Positions 1-12,300 of a stretch of DNA of 64,000 nt are shown here, piece after piece. The position numbers were made by a program, and so were the translations under genes. This DNA comes from Haemonchus contortus (Eukaryota; Nematoda; Chromadorea; Rhabditida; Trichostrongylidae), in contig LS997563.1 of assembly GCA_000469685.2 (NCBI GenBank), positions 43,331,151 to 43,395,150 of the forward strand. The letters run 5' to 3'. The notes under the pieces were generated by a model. The model saw only the letters and a program-made list of their open reading frames with translations. It searched no databases and was not told the origin of the DNA. Positions within the stretch are counted from its first letter, which is position 1; every line of letters starts with the position of its first letter.

Positions 1-3000
1 CTATACCGGCTAGTTATTTTCATCGGTTCAAACTGTATATGGCTCTTTGGCTAGCTTAAACTTACTTTTTACTGCATTTTCTATACTTAGATAGGTTTTT
101 TTATGTTGGAGTTTTCGTCATGTTAACCTCATTCACCTTGGGATGTCAAGTTTTACTTGATCTAGCTCTTATAGCTATTACCCTGTCTCATGGTTCCAAT
201 ACTTTGACTGCTCAGGCCAGCATCGCCAAAAGGGATTCCTTTTATAGACTTTTCTGCTATCTGCCACTTTATCGGGCCCTTCCACTTTCTGTCGCACCCT
301 ACATTAAGGCTCATAGCCTGCCCCCAATCGTCGGCTGTGATTTTCCGATGAATCTTTGAGTCATTTCCCGGGCTAATATACATAACTTTCAAAACATTTC
401 AAGATAGGGGAAGATTAATGCGTGCGAATAGGTGGAACTTCATTATGAGCGTCCAGGTCATATTTCAAGGACTGAAAAAGCCTTGATTAATTGGATCATT
501 TGGCTCGAGCATCTGTTACCTGTTGGGTTTTATTCTGAAATAATGTGACGGAGATTCCTCATTCTTTGGCAGCTAGTTCCAGTTAGTTCTTATGGGAGAA
601 CAGGCATCGGACTCTGTTTCCTCGAAGTCCCAGATCTTCGGTCATTTATCACCATTACCCTTTTTGCCCTCAATTATTTCTCGTAATCTCTGTAGCATGT
701 TATGAGAGGAAGGGACAATTCCATACCCAGGGGTTTTTCGTTCTTTTGTCAAACGCTACTATCTAAAAAACCTGACACCAGACGCTTCTGCACTCGGAGG
801 ATTCTATATACAGGTACAGTAAGACAGAAGAAAAAACGGTTGATCAGGAAGAAGCGAGCTGTATCGCGTCGTATCTGGACATAACCCCTATGTCGCTGGA
901 TTACTTTTTGAAGCATTGTACCTCTGTCCTTTACCTTTTACTCTAACTCCAACTGAAGCAAACGAGAGAATTCTCAGGATTCCCAGAGCTTATGGCTTTT
1001 TTCGAGCTGGACATTATAGGACTGGGCGAAGTTATGAGGACGAAAGGAGTGTTTGGGTAAAGTTCTAGTCTTGTACAGTATTTCCGTCGCTGCAGAGCAA
1101 CATGAGATTGCTATTGATGTGAACCTCAGTTAACTGAGTTTCAACAGAAGTGCTCCATTTTGAATGCCTGCAATCTCCACGGAGCAGTTGAACACGTCCT
1201 CTTCTAGGCGTTTTGTGGGAAGGTTGACGTCGCAAGGGGTTTTCGCGCTCTCCCTAAACCCAATTTCAATCGCTTCTCAAACCGATATTGTCCTATATGG
1301 TCTTCTCTTTCATTTTTACTGATAGGAAGTCCTGGAAACCAGTCCAGGCTATGTCTTTGGGACATGATTATCGCCCCATACTCTCTGCCCATCCAGTTTC
1401 TGGTAGTTGGTGAGAGGATATTCGGAAAGTTGCTGAAAAACCATCCACTGTCAATCTCAAAAAAGTTTCAAAACGGGGTTCCAAATTATGGACGGAATGA
1501 ACCGTGTTCCTACATAAATTGAAATTTCATGCGGTTTCCCTGCCCACTGGAACGTAGTGGAACAACAAGAAAACATTAAAAAACGAGTCCTTTTCAAAGG
1601 AATCTTGTAGTTATGAAAAGTCTCCCTCTGAAATATAAAACTAATGAAACTGTGAGGCTATCGGAAAGTCACTCCATTCGCTATCATTGAAGTTCCCAAT
1701 AGCTAAGAAATATCCGTGTATGCTATTCAATGAACACTTTTTTCGATCGTCTCATTACCGCTTCTACTTCATTTTTACAGCCTAATTAGTTCCCTTAGCC
1801 AAATATAAGTAACTCTGGAAAGTAACTTTCGTGAATCTCAGTTTAGTTAGACGGATTAAGTACCGGCTGACACGCCGGGAAATGTATGAAGTCGTGTTGA
1901 AGGTAAAAGAGTTACCAGACTCTTTTGTTTTTTTTTTTCTTATCGATCCAGGGATGTTTTTTGTCCTCAATTGAGCGAAAGAAATGTGCAATTCAAAGCT
2001 TTTAGTGGCGTAAAGTGGGCTCGTTTTTTCTGGTGCTCATTGGAAAAACAGCGGCAACCGACGGGGAATTGGCCATCGTACGATGCACGCTTCCCTCGTT
2101 CTCACATTCGCTTCATTCTAACCCTACTTACCCTTTCACAAGTAATTAGCTGAGCCGTTTGGGCGGCTGTCATCCAGACGTGCCTCCACCAGGGAACTTT
2201 ACCCAAACGGCACAATCGTGGAAGAAATGGAACAATGTCTCAGTGAAGTATGCATGGAAAGGAAGTGCAAAAAAGGCAGTGAGAAGTGAAAAAGGGAAAG
2301 TATCAGTGTATAAGTAGCTTGTTTACCAATATCAGCGTACTTGAGGGGCCCCTCCGATTGTCGTATCGCGCGATCAATCTCGAACCTCAAACTTGGGTAA
2401 TTAAATTGTATTAAACTAATAAAAGCAGCACAACAATAATGAGACCAAAGCAAAGGTGGTTAAATCACATTGTGAACATAAGTGAAGTAAAAACACAATA
2501 CAATATAAGCACAACAGTCAAAAGGGGTAAATGATAAAATGCTCTTAAGGATCAAAATATGAACAAATCTAATGCTAATCATCAAATAATCAAAATCAGT
2601 CAAATGGTCAATCTAAAGGATAAAAGAGAAGATAAGTTGCTTCTGTGGTAAAAGATCAGACAGAGTGCTTATAATGCTCAAGAACAATAGGAAAGAAAGA
2701 TAGAAATGCTCCAGAAATAAAGAAGGAAAAACGAAATGCTCTTACGGGTTAAGACGACGTGTAGAATGCTTTCAATGCTCTGCCACGTACTGGCGTTCAC
2801 CATGCGTGCGCGGTTTCCCGCGCAATCTAGAGATCAGTAGAGATCACACGTTGATCGTGTCGCAGGACAGCTTCAGTGAAGAAGTCACCAAACTAATTAA
2901 ACCCTGAGAAACACATTAGCATAAACAAGGTGAGTAAATACTCACTATTAAATAATGCTCTCATGCTCCCTTCTATAGTCACGTCTGTGGCACTAATGAA

Positions 3001-3550
3001 TAAAACTCCGAACGCGCTTTTGTATTTTCTGTAGCAACGAGGCTTGTTCGATAGATTCACTTACTTCAGTGGAAAAGCAAAAAAAATATTTCGAGATTTA
3101 TTTGTGTAGTAGCATGTCCTTCCTCTTCTACCACGGTGAGCTAGAGGTGCAGGTAATGTTTTTTTTCAAAAAACTGGTGGGGAAATTTAAGCAGCTGCGT
3201 CAAGACTTACTGTAATAGGGGGCGGAGTTTACGGTGAGGGGAGGGGTCCGTGAAAAATTGTGCCCGTAATCCCGTTCCGAACTGCGATTTCTGATAATAT
3301 TATAAAGATTTGAGGTCCTCCTACAAAAATAAGAGCCATTTTGTTATTTCAATCAATTTTTTCAATTTTTAAACTTAACAGACTCTGCTAATTTTACAAT
3401 CAGAAGGCACAAAAAATATTTCAACTGCCTGGGTGCCTTTTTTGTGATCCGGTAAAAAAATATCTCAAAACTTTTCAATTTTTTATGGGATGCCTTTCTA
3501 ATAACAAATTAGCCTTTTTATTGGTATTGAGATTGAAATATTTTTTTTAG
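1..3550. other. Upstream stretch, probably intron of mpz-1
   Basis: No exon of either flanking gene could be recognised on either strand. The first traced exon at 3551 starts mid-codon, so the transcript must continue from an exon to the left, and this stretch is most simply intronic. It is AT-rich, and around 2537-2970 the motif AATGCTC recurs at irregular spacing. Small exons of the preceding PDZ half or linkers could have been missed. Confidence 0.45.
2537..2970. repeat. Scattered AATGCTC heptamer cluster
   Basis: AATGCTC or a one-base variant recurs about seven times in 430 bases (for example near 2540, 2673, 2705, 2736, 2775, 2952 and 2964), at unequal distances. It may be a decayed minisatellite. 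No coding function is visible. Confidence 0.45.
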
Positions 3551-6342
3551 GTATTGTTCTTGATGCTGAAAAGGACAAAGGCGTGAATGGAGCCGTGGTA
3601 AAAAGCATTTGTAGCAAAAAGGCGGTCAGTCTGGATGGTAGAATACAGGCTAGTTGTTTACTTGTTTCCCGTTTACATTTACTTCCTTGTTGATTATTTT
3701 AATTCTCGAGAATTTTTCGATGCTGTATCTGATCGGAGAGGTAATTTTTGATGTTCAGGTTGGTGACTATATCGTCCGAATAAATCAGGAAAATCTTCGG
3801 AATGTAACGTCATCCCAAGCTCGTGCAATCCTTCGACGGACCAATTTGATTGGCACCCAGTGCAAGTTCGTCATTTTCAAGCCCTTATCGTCTTGTTTTT
3901 CCACTTTTTTTCCTTCCAACTAATACCTCTCCTTCGCTATCGGCTTTGGAGTGCCGGTCGTTTTTCTTTTGACCAATCCGACGGAACATTTCTTCTTGGT
4001 TTGAACGGAAACGGATATGTGGGGACGTCGAATGGATAACTCTGCACTTTCAAATGGGTTGAGTTGGTGAGCACTGGCCCTGTGATAGGCCTTCGAAGGG
4101 GTCGAGATCGCATCAGGGCTGGCATGTAGTGATCTGGACGTCGTAAGTCGGAAATTTTCAGGAGGATATGAATCGTGGGCTTTTCCTGAGGGAGAGATTG
4201 GAATAAGTTTGAAATTTCGGGAAAAACCCATTTGAATCGCGAACCTTACGTGGAATCATGCGATTCTTTGGAGGCATATTCGGAAATCGGTGCAGAAGAC
4301 ATAGGTTCTCCGCATCCGACTTGTGGACCCTGATACCTACCCATAATCTCCCGACCTTATCCCCATTACGACCCCTTCCTATCTTATAGGTCTTATAGGA
4401 GCACGATATGGTCTTGCTCCATAATTCTCTATTCAGATTGGTGTCTTGAATTCTCCATATTTAAGATTGGTTTCGAGACTCCAAGATGGAATAAATCACT
4501 GAACGAATCAAATAAACGATGAAAATAAACAAATTGAATAAACCGTCCAAACTAGAAAAACAATTTTTGAAAACCCCGTAGTCAAGGCTTCAGATAATTC
4601 CGACTAGTTGAAAAATCGTAGCCTCTTACAAGCATACCGTCTATTCAGTCACCGGCTAGAATCCTAACAAAAGCTTTCAATGTTTTCCACTAGGGAGCAA
4701 GCGGTTTGCATCATTCTTACCGTTTGTAGTATGTCACTGCTAACTTCTCATGGTTTTCATGGAAAACCAGGCTACATTACATTTTCATTCAAAGTAACAA
4801 GTTTTGTTTTGAAATTTCATCACTTCGTAGGAGGCTATTTGTACTATGGGTCACCTTCCAGGATATTCCACATTCAAAGACACAGCCCACGATAAAAATT
4901 GTTTCTTAGATTTGCCTGTATTACGAATCTGAGGCTCCTCGTTATACATACCTGCCGTTATAAGGTATGGATAAACATCCTGGATAGAGCACAATAAGGG
5001 GCCATGGATTGTATCGCGTGAGTGCCACTCCCATAGTGGACGAGTTTCAACGGCTTTGTATTGGCTGCATTACCTCGAACAAGTTGCCATGATGTAGTCG
5101 TCTCTTCGTGCAATTAGTGCAAGTTAGATCTCGTCCGAAAATCCCTTGAATAGCATTCCCGTCACGGTAATCTCTTACCCCTCACTTCCTCTACTTTGAC
5201 AAGCACTGAATTAGGCAGATTCCCTCGCTTTCTTCGCCACCGACGTACTATTTTACATCAACACTTCCACTTTTCAACCTGAACAGGATACCTCAAAACT
5301 ATCGTGAACTCTCCTTAAAGTTCTATCAGACCAGTTGGTCATGTGGATCATGAAGAGATGAGTAATAATCTTCTGAGAATGATCGTCCAATTAGTTTAAT
5401 AACGGAGCACTCAAAATAAATCCGAAGAACAACGCCTCATAAGTTTGAATACTAAGAATTGATAATCGAGTATCTTCTATTTCAAAACAAGTTGGGGCCA
5501 GAAATCCAGAATTCGAGCAGAGTCAACCTTCGGAATTCCTAAGCAACTACTGAATTACTCGCGAATCTTCATGACCGTAGTAGGAGGGGTCAAGAGGTAG
5601 GAGGGAGAAAAGCGGAATAAATCGCGTGGGACCGTCCATGTATACGGCAGATGACCCAATACACCCAGCTCGGCTCCCTAAGCTTCTTGTTCGCTTTCCG
5701 CTGCTGTACATATTTCAGTACATTGTCTTAAGATGTCATTCGTCAATTCCCGCAGTTACTGTATTTATCAGTCCATGAAGAAGAGGTCTAACAGGTGGAA
5801 ATCTGGCAATATGGCAAAATAAGTTAATTCAGAGACCACTTCACGGATAGGGAAGTCTACGTTCGAGTGTTCCTTGACTCCTTAACGCTGGCACTAGATT
5901 CCAACCTGTTTTCCCGTCCCAGTTCTTTCCTCGTTAGTCGAGCAGTATGAGTAAGCAGATGCTTTACAAAGTGCCTTAATTTGGTTCACATTTTTCTTGG
6001 GGAAATCTTAAAGATATATAAGTAGTCAGTCATTCGGCTAAGGCTAACTATCGGGGTCTGTCGATACCAAAAACACCCCTTCTTGCGATACTGGAAGCAA
6101 TTTTCTGCGTCGGTCCAAGCAAGATTGGGTTGTCTCGGGTAAATCCGATCTCTCGGACCTCGTAAACATAGTGCTCCAGCTCAATTTGGCTTGTCACCCT
6201 TACCATCAGCCTCCTTCAATACATGAGAATCCGTTCCTTTCAGTGTCACCTACATCACAGCCGCCGATGCACGAATGTGGAAAGAGCGATTCCATCGCGA
6301 CAACGAGGTCAGCTCACCGGTCATCAATCGGCTATCGCCCAA
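3551..6342 (+). CDS. mpz-1: mpz-1 exons for PDZ A (MUPP1 PDZ7-like)
   Basis: Exons 3551-3648, 3759-3865 and 6244-6342 encode residues 1 to about 101 of the visible protein. The reading starts GIVLDAEKD, where the GI is the end of the carboxylate-binding loop whose beginning lies in an upstream exon. It continues through [19 protein letters not shown] and the helix-2 stretch [15 protein letters not shown], then the following strand and tail [16 protein letters not shown]. ARAxLRR with a following LIG is characteristic of MUPP1/PATJ PDZ7. The first internal junction uses CAG|GCTAGT, a GC donor; the second uses CAA|GTTCGT. The tail [16 protein letters not shown] continues into the next exon in phase, which supports the third exon. 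Confidence 0.88.
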
Positions 6343-9300
6343 GTGAGTGGCCTTTCGTATTTAGGAGACTTTTTTGAAGAATATCTTTATTCAATTTTAA
6401 ATGAAAGACTTTTTTCACAAATCGGTGCAATTCGAAGCTGTTTCAGGGTGTTCCCGAAGTTCTACCGAAGCCCTTACCTTTCACGAAAAGACTCGCCTCA
6501 ACGCGACACCGACGACACTGAGCCTCCGTCGGAATCATCGGAAATAGCGATGGCCCAGTCACCATCGGAACTATCCCAGCGAATAGTAAAGGAAGATGAG
6601 ACGGCGAAGGAGACGGCGGAGCAAGAGGAGCAGCCAAAGAACCCTGAAGAGAAACCCCTCGATCCCAGTATTCTGGACGAGTTTGTGATGAATATAATTC
6701 AGGTGAGAATGTAAGAAGGGAACGATTGAAAGAGATTCTCGCTTTGCAAGGTTACCCACTTCAAACTATAGGATCGAACTTGCATTCGACTAAGGCGGAG
6801 TGTCCCTTCTACCCACTACTATTTGTTTGTTTACTTTCAGTATGTATCAGAGCATATCGAAAAGTAATTTCCGAAAGAAACGAGTAGCTTTGCATACGGA
6901 TAGGCCAATTATAATCAGCTCCCCTTCCCAGAATCGATTTCAGGACGCAGCCGACAACACACCCTCCTTTTATACTCACACGTGACGTTCGTACAAAGAA
7001 GCCTACCTCGGACTCGAGGCGATCCTTTACTTTTCTTCCTGTCATTCCTGAAACACTATCCTTTGACTAAGGGGAGCCTAAGATTTCCACAAACGGCAAA
7101 GAGATCTTCTTATTCCCCATGACAATCCCATACTGAGCCACCCTTCTGTCTTGGTCAGAATCTCTTGGTAGTTTGGTATACACTTCATTTACTCTCTTGA
7201 GGACTTCCACCTCAATTATCCTCAGCAGTGCAGCAGCACCTACTGGCCTACTGGGGGAGGGAGGGGGGGGGGGGGCGGGGGGAGGGAAAGGGGGGGGGGA
7301 TGGTACAGAAGAGATGATCACAGTCCAAGCAGAATTTCTTTAGAATTCTGAAGATCTGCTACCAGAGAGAGGGGGGCCTCATAAGGCTCGGATTAATCAA
7401 CATCAACGACGTCACTTACTTTCACTCACCTCGGACATCTTTGTCATACTATATCAGGGCGCTTTTTCTAGGCTCAGGACTGTGGGCAAAGGCTTCGTCA
7501 CCCTGAGTGAGCAATGTATCGGAAAGAGTTCGACTCGATTTTATCCCCTTACTTATCCGATATTATTTTTCTCATAGTCGCATCCCCCCGTCTTTCTTTC
7601 TCCTCCTTTGTTTACCATAAGAATTTCTCTGCCATGAAGGAGAATTACTAAACAGTTCGTCACTCTACTTGAATTTACTCCGTGGTAGTAGATATTTTGC
7701 TTTGAATAGAAGTAGTTCAAAAACTTTCAATCAGGAATACCCGCGACTTACCATTTACACCCCAATGAAGTTTTTTACAGGATTGTCTGTAGACGTTTAA
7801 TGTCCTGAACCACCCATAAACGTTTTCATTAGAAGATGTAAGAATTACTTAGACTAAATGGGTCATAGCTTTGCTTAGGTTGGGATCGAATTTTGTCGAT
7901 ACAGACTACTGGAACTACTGGAACTACTTGAGTAGCAATTGCCCACTTACATTACACTTACACTTACATTTCCCCTACTCTGCGAGTCCGATATATGGTT
8001 GTCTCTGCAGAATATTATCTGAATAGAACGCAGAAAAAGCTTGAATCCTCCAGCTCCCTACTGAGTGAAGCGGAAATCAGATCAACTGTGCTTATTGCCT
8101 TAAAAATGAAGTCTTTCTCGAACATACCTGTAATTCCGAATGTGTGTCGTATGCATGGCGAATCACGAAAAAAACCAAGAACACCTAGCGCTTCAATTTC
8201 ATCGTTCTTTGGAGCATTTTAGCTTAGGAACATTTTTTACTTGGAAACCTCAGAAGAGATCTAATTACTTTCAGGAAGCATATCGGGATGCTATTATCGA
8301 GTTTACGGTAAGTAACGCTACTCCCGATTGGAAACAACGTTCACCGCCATCGACGAAGCACTCAACACCCGAACATTGTCGGGCATCTACATCCTACCAA
8401 TACATTCCGACACGTACACCTGTACAATCCCCGGCTGCATCGTCGTCAGGTAGGCAAATCGCTGGGATTTCCTTTTTTTGAGGTTTTTACTTTTTTCCAG
8501 GCAGCTACCTTTTTATTTCAATGAAGCACTAAGCCACGAATCAGTTGTGATCTTGAGACCCTCAAAATCTATGAATTTTGGAAGTCCCTTCACATTCTTT
8601 CTCTTTTTTTTTCGAGCCTTTACTACACTTTGATACCCTCGTAGAGCTTTTCTTGCTCTCAGTTCTGGAATGCGAAAAAACGCATGAACTGGTGGAATCT
8701 TGAGATTGGGGATATTTTGAGAACTTCGAAAAATACTCACTCAAAACAATGTAGGGCTCAGGGATAGGTGCCTTTCCACAGGTTGAAATCCGACTGAATA
8801 GAATAAATAGAGATGGCCCCACTTAACATAAGGCGGACGTATCACCCGAATTCCCACGGTCGCAGGCATGCACACGACCCACAATTACTGTAATCACCCA
8901 TCGGAGGATTAAAGTCTCATTCTTACACAGCATGCTCACGCATGCGGTGAGTGATAGCTCGATTCGCTGTTTGGGTACAAGATTCCTCACCCGTGGTTTG
9001 GCGATGTACTCAGTCCCCTCGGGGCCAAGTGATCGACCCCGATAGGATTGGGTACATCGTCAGATTATAAGACAATCATTTTCCTAATTTTTTCTTTGAA
9101 CTCTCTACAGTATCATGTCCTCCCTGCAAATCATTTGTCTTCACGTCTGTGATAGCAATTTCATTTTCCTCACTTAAATAATTAAACTAATCAGTAACTG
9201 TGAATAAAAAATGGTGAATGACAGTCTTTAGGCTCATTGATTGGCAGTCCCGATCGACACGGTAGTCCTCCGTATACGGTACTGCGGAAAAGTAGCCAAT

Positions 9301-12300
9301 CATCAAGGTCTTCACGGGTCAGTCAAAAGGATTCCGATTCAAAGGAATACTCGCCGTCATCTAGTCGCCCACGTTCTGAGAGCAGTAACAAGCAGGGAGC
9401 AGAAGAACCAGCGACAGCGGTACCCGAGAAATCAGAAGAGCCGGAACCAACTACAGCTGAGGTAAACTACTCCTGGCTCGAGTTTTTTTTTTCGGCTCAC
9501 GGTTATCTCATTCCAACTCAATTTATGAAGTTTTTACTAAAGTTTACATTTTGCAGTTACCAGATTCTATCGGAAGGGTTACTATATAATTCCAGGGTAG
9601 TAGTAGAGAGTACAAGGGATGTTATGAATACCATTTAGATGTTCTAGACTTCATTTGGGCATTTTCGAACTTCCTTTTCGAAGTACATAAGAAAAAGCGG
9701 CATAGGAACAGCTCAGTCGCCTGTCAGGAACGCCCATCTCGGCTGGCCCGCCTTCCGATTCAGTAGTGAGAAAATGTTGTGGATTAACATGTTAAGTCAT
9801 GAAAAATCCACAACTGCAGAGAGCTTACCAGGAGGATGAGTAATGTTTGATGTGTATAAACGAGTAATGACTGGTTGGCACGCAGAGTGTTTCTCGTACA
9901 TTTCTCGGGACCGACCTCATTGGGTCACTAAGCCCTTCTTCTCGCTTCCTCAGTCTCCGAAAGACCCTTAAGTACCTACATTTCCACGTTCGATCCCCAT
10001 GAATTCCAAAATTCGGCGGTTTGCAGGTCTCAAATGTATCACCAAAAGTTGACCGACCACCAAGTGGAACGGACGACGAACGTGTGATTGGAAGAGCAGT
10101 CATCGATACCTCAATGGCTACCAAGACTCCAAGTATTGCAGCGGAAGGTGCCAATCAACAGGCAAGTGTCCCGGTGATACATATGTTCCATTTCTTACCT
10201 GGACTACATTCTGGAAGGGTGAAGTCTAATTACATAGACCGTACCCCTTCATTCAGATAATCACACCCAGGGACCAGCATTCCTAAGTGAAAAGTGGTAG
10301 CCAGCAGACAGGTGTAAGACGAAAAACATAATTGGATGATCCGGGGTTGTCCTGAATAAATTCAATGTGTCTTTGCCAGTACACGTTTTTTTTATAATTG
10401 CACATGCCCATCTGAGATACAAATGATTATAGCTTCTGGGCCTTCTTTTTATCAAAATGTTCGAATTCCTTGTGTCCCAATAAATTCTAGCTCATCCCCT
10501 CTTTTCCTTAGGACACGGTCGTGCTTTTTCCATGTATTTCTTGAGTAGAGTAACAGGGTTCTTGGGTGGTTAGGAAAATAAGAAAATCGACTGAAATCCG
10601 GGAATACGAAGCTTTTTTTCGGTCCAACTTATCACCTTACCCAGGTTGGAAGTGGTGTTTACTACAGACTAGGTTTTTGGACGAGATTTTATGGACGAAA
10701 CGCAGATCAGTGTGGTTTAGCTATTAGCGGCATCACTACCTACGTCCTTTCTAGGAAGTTCTGAACGGCGCTGAGTGGGGCCAGATTTAGACCCTCATTC
10801 TGCCCTGTCTAGACCGTTCTTATGAGTAAAAAAGTTCTTTAGTCATCTTTACCAAGAGTTGGGCCTTCAAGCTGGGGCTATCCCTTCAGTACTCCTTACA
10901 CTTTTGTCATACTTTATTTCATCTATTCTATGTTGAGAGTGATACGGTAGTAACCAGAACGGTAAGCTAAGGATTATTGGGTAACTATTTCCTGTCCTTG
11001 TTTTAATTACTTCGTTTATACTGTCCATAACCACCATTCTACTACGATCTAGAAGCAAGCTTTATGCAGTGAATGGCAAACCATCTGAAACAACAATTAA
11101 TTACAATAAACAAACAACAACAGCGCTGTACAGTTAACAGTGCAGTAATATGTAGTTGCAAACCTTGAGTTACCGATGGAAAACAATTACGTTGCTTAGG
11201 TAGAAAAAGTAGAGGCAGCAGTTGGAAGGTAAACTAATTGTTGTTGTTCAGATTTGCGACTCTATGATACTCAGTTGGAAGAAAGTTTTTGGGAAAACCC
11301 CTGCTTGTGTTGCTACCTTAATAAACCCTGATTTTAGGCAAAACAAATTTCTCGATCGAAATTCTGGGGTGAAGCTCGGACTGTCGTCCTAGAACGTGAA
11401 CCTAATAAATCGTTTGGTAAGTCAGCCATCTCCCCTCCTTTCATCAGCTCGATTTGTTGGGAAATGCATTATTTGCTCTTCTTTACAGGTATATCCATAG
11501 TAGGTGGACGAGTTGAGGTGTCACAAAAAGGTGGATTGCCTGGAACTGGTAGCACCGTGTTGGGAATATTCATCAAAAGCGTACTACCCAATAGTCCCGC
11601 TGGCCGATCGGGTATGATGAATATGGGAGACCGAGTGATTTCAGTGAGTTATCCGATCATTTTCAAGAGTTAAATTCGCTTCGATTTGAATGATTTTAAT
11701 TTTAAAAGGATTTGGAATTCAAAATCAGAAAGTGCCTATTCAAGTAAATAATCTTACTAGTAAATTATAGGTAAACGACATCGATTTACGGGAAGCCACC
11801 CATGAACAAGCCGTCAGTGCCATCAAGAATGCCACAAATCCAGTTCGATTCGTACTTCAGTCACTTCACAGCTTCACTCCCCAACAGGTACTGGTTGCTA
11901 CTTCTGGAGAGACACCCCCTTTTCATTGAAGGCAGCTTTCTCGATAAATCCAATGAAATCGGCTTTTTTAAGATGAAGTTCAATAATGAACGTTGTGGCG
12001 ATGTATCCTTCTTGATGAAAGTAGGAAGGAACTGAAAAAAAGGTCTCAAACGGCTAATCCTTGAGAGGAAAAGATGAAATTCGAGGTTGAGCTTTGGGAC
12101 TCCCTGACTTTCTACCAGAGCCTACGGTTTCGGCCTCGTTTGGGCAAGATCTGGACGTTTTAGAGCCTCAATGTTGTTATCTGTTCTATTGGCTAGGTTT
12201 CCGGCGAGTTCACCCTCCTTAGAAGCCTGAGCGCTCCTGATTCGGTTCGGTTTTCTCCCAGTTACTTCTCATGTCTATTCAGAGAGAGTCAGAGACCTAC

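Noticed and set aside
7067..7321. 84-codon - strand frame with a seemingly protein-like second half ([15 protein letters not shown])
   Set aside because: No family recognised, no splice or promoter context, and half of it is the G-rich tract. It could be a fossil but cannot be supported.
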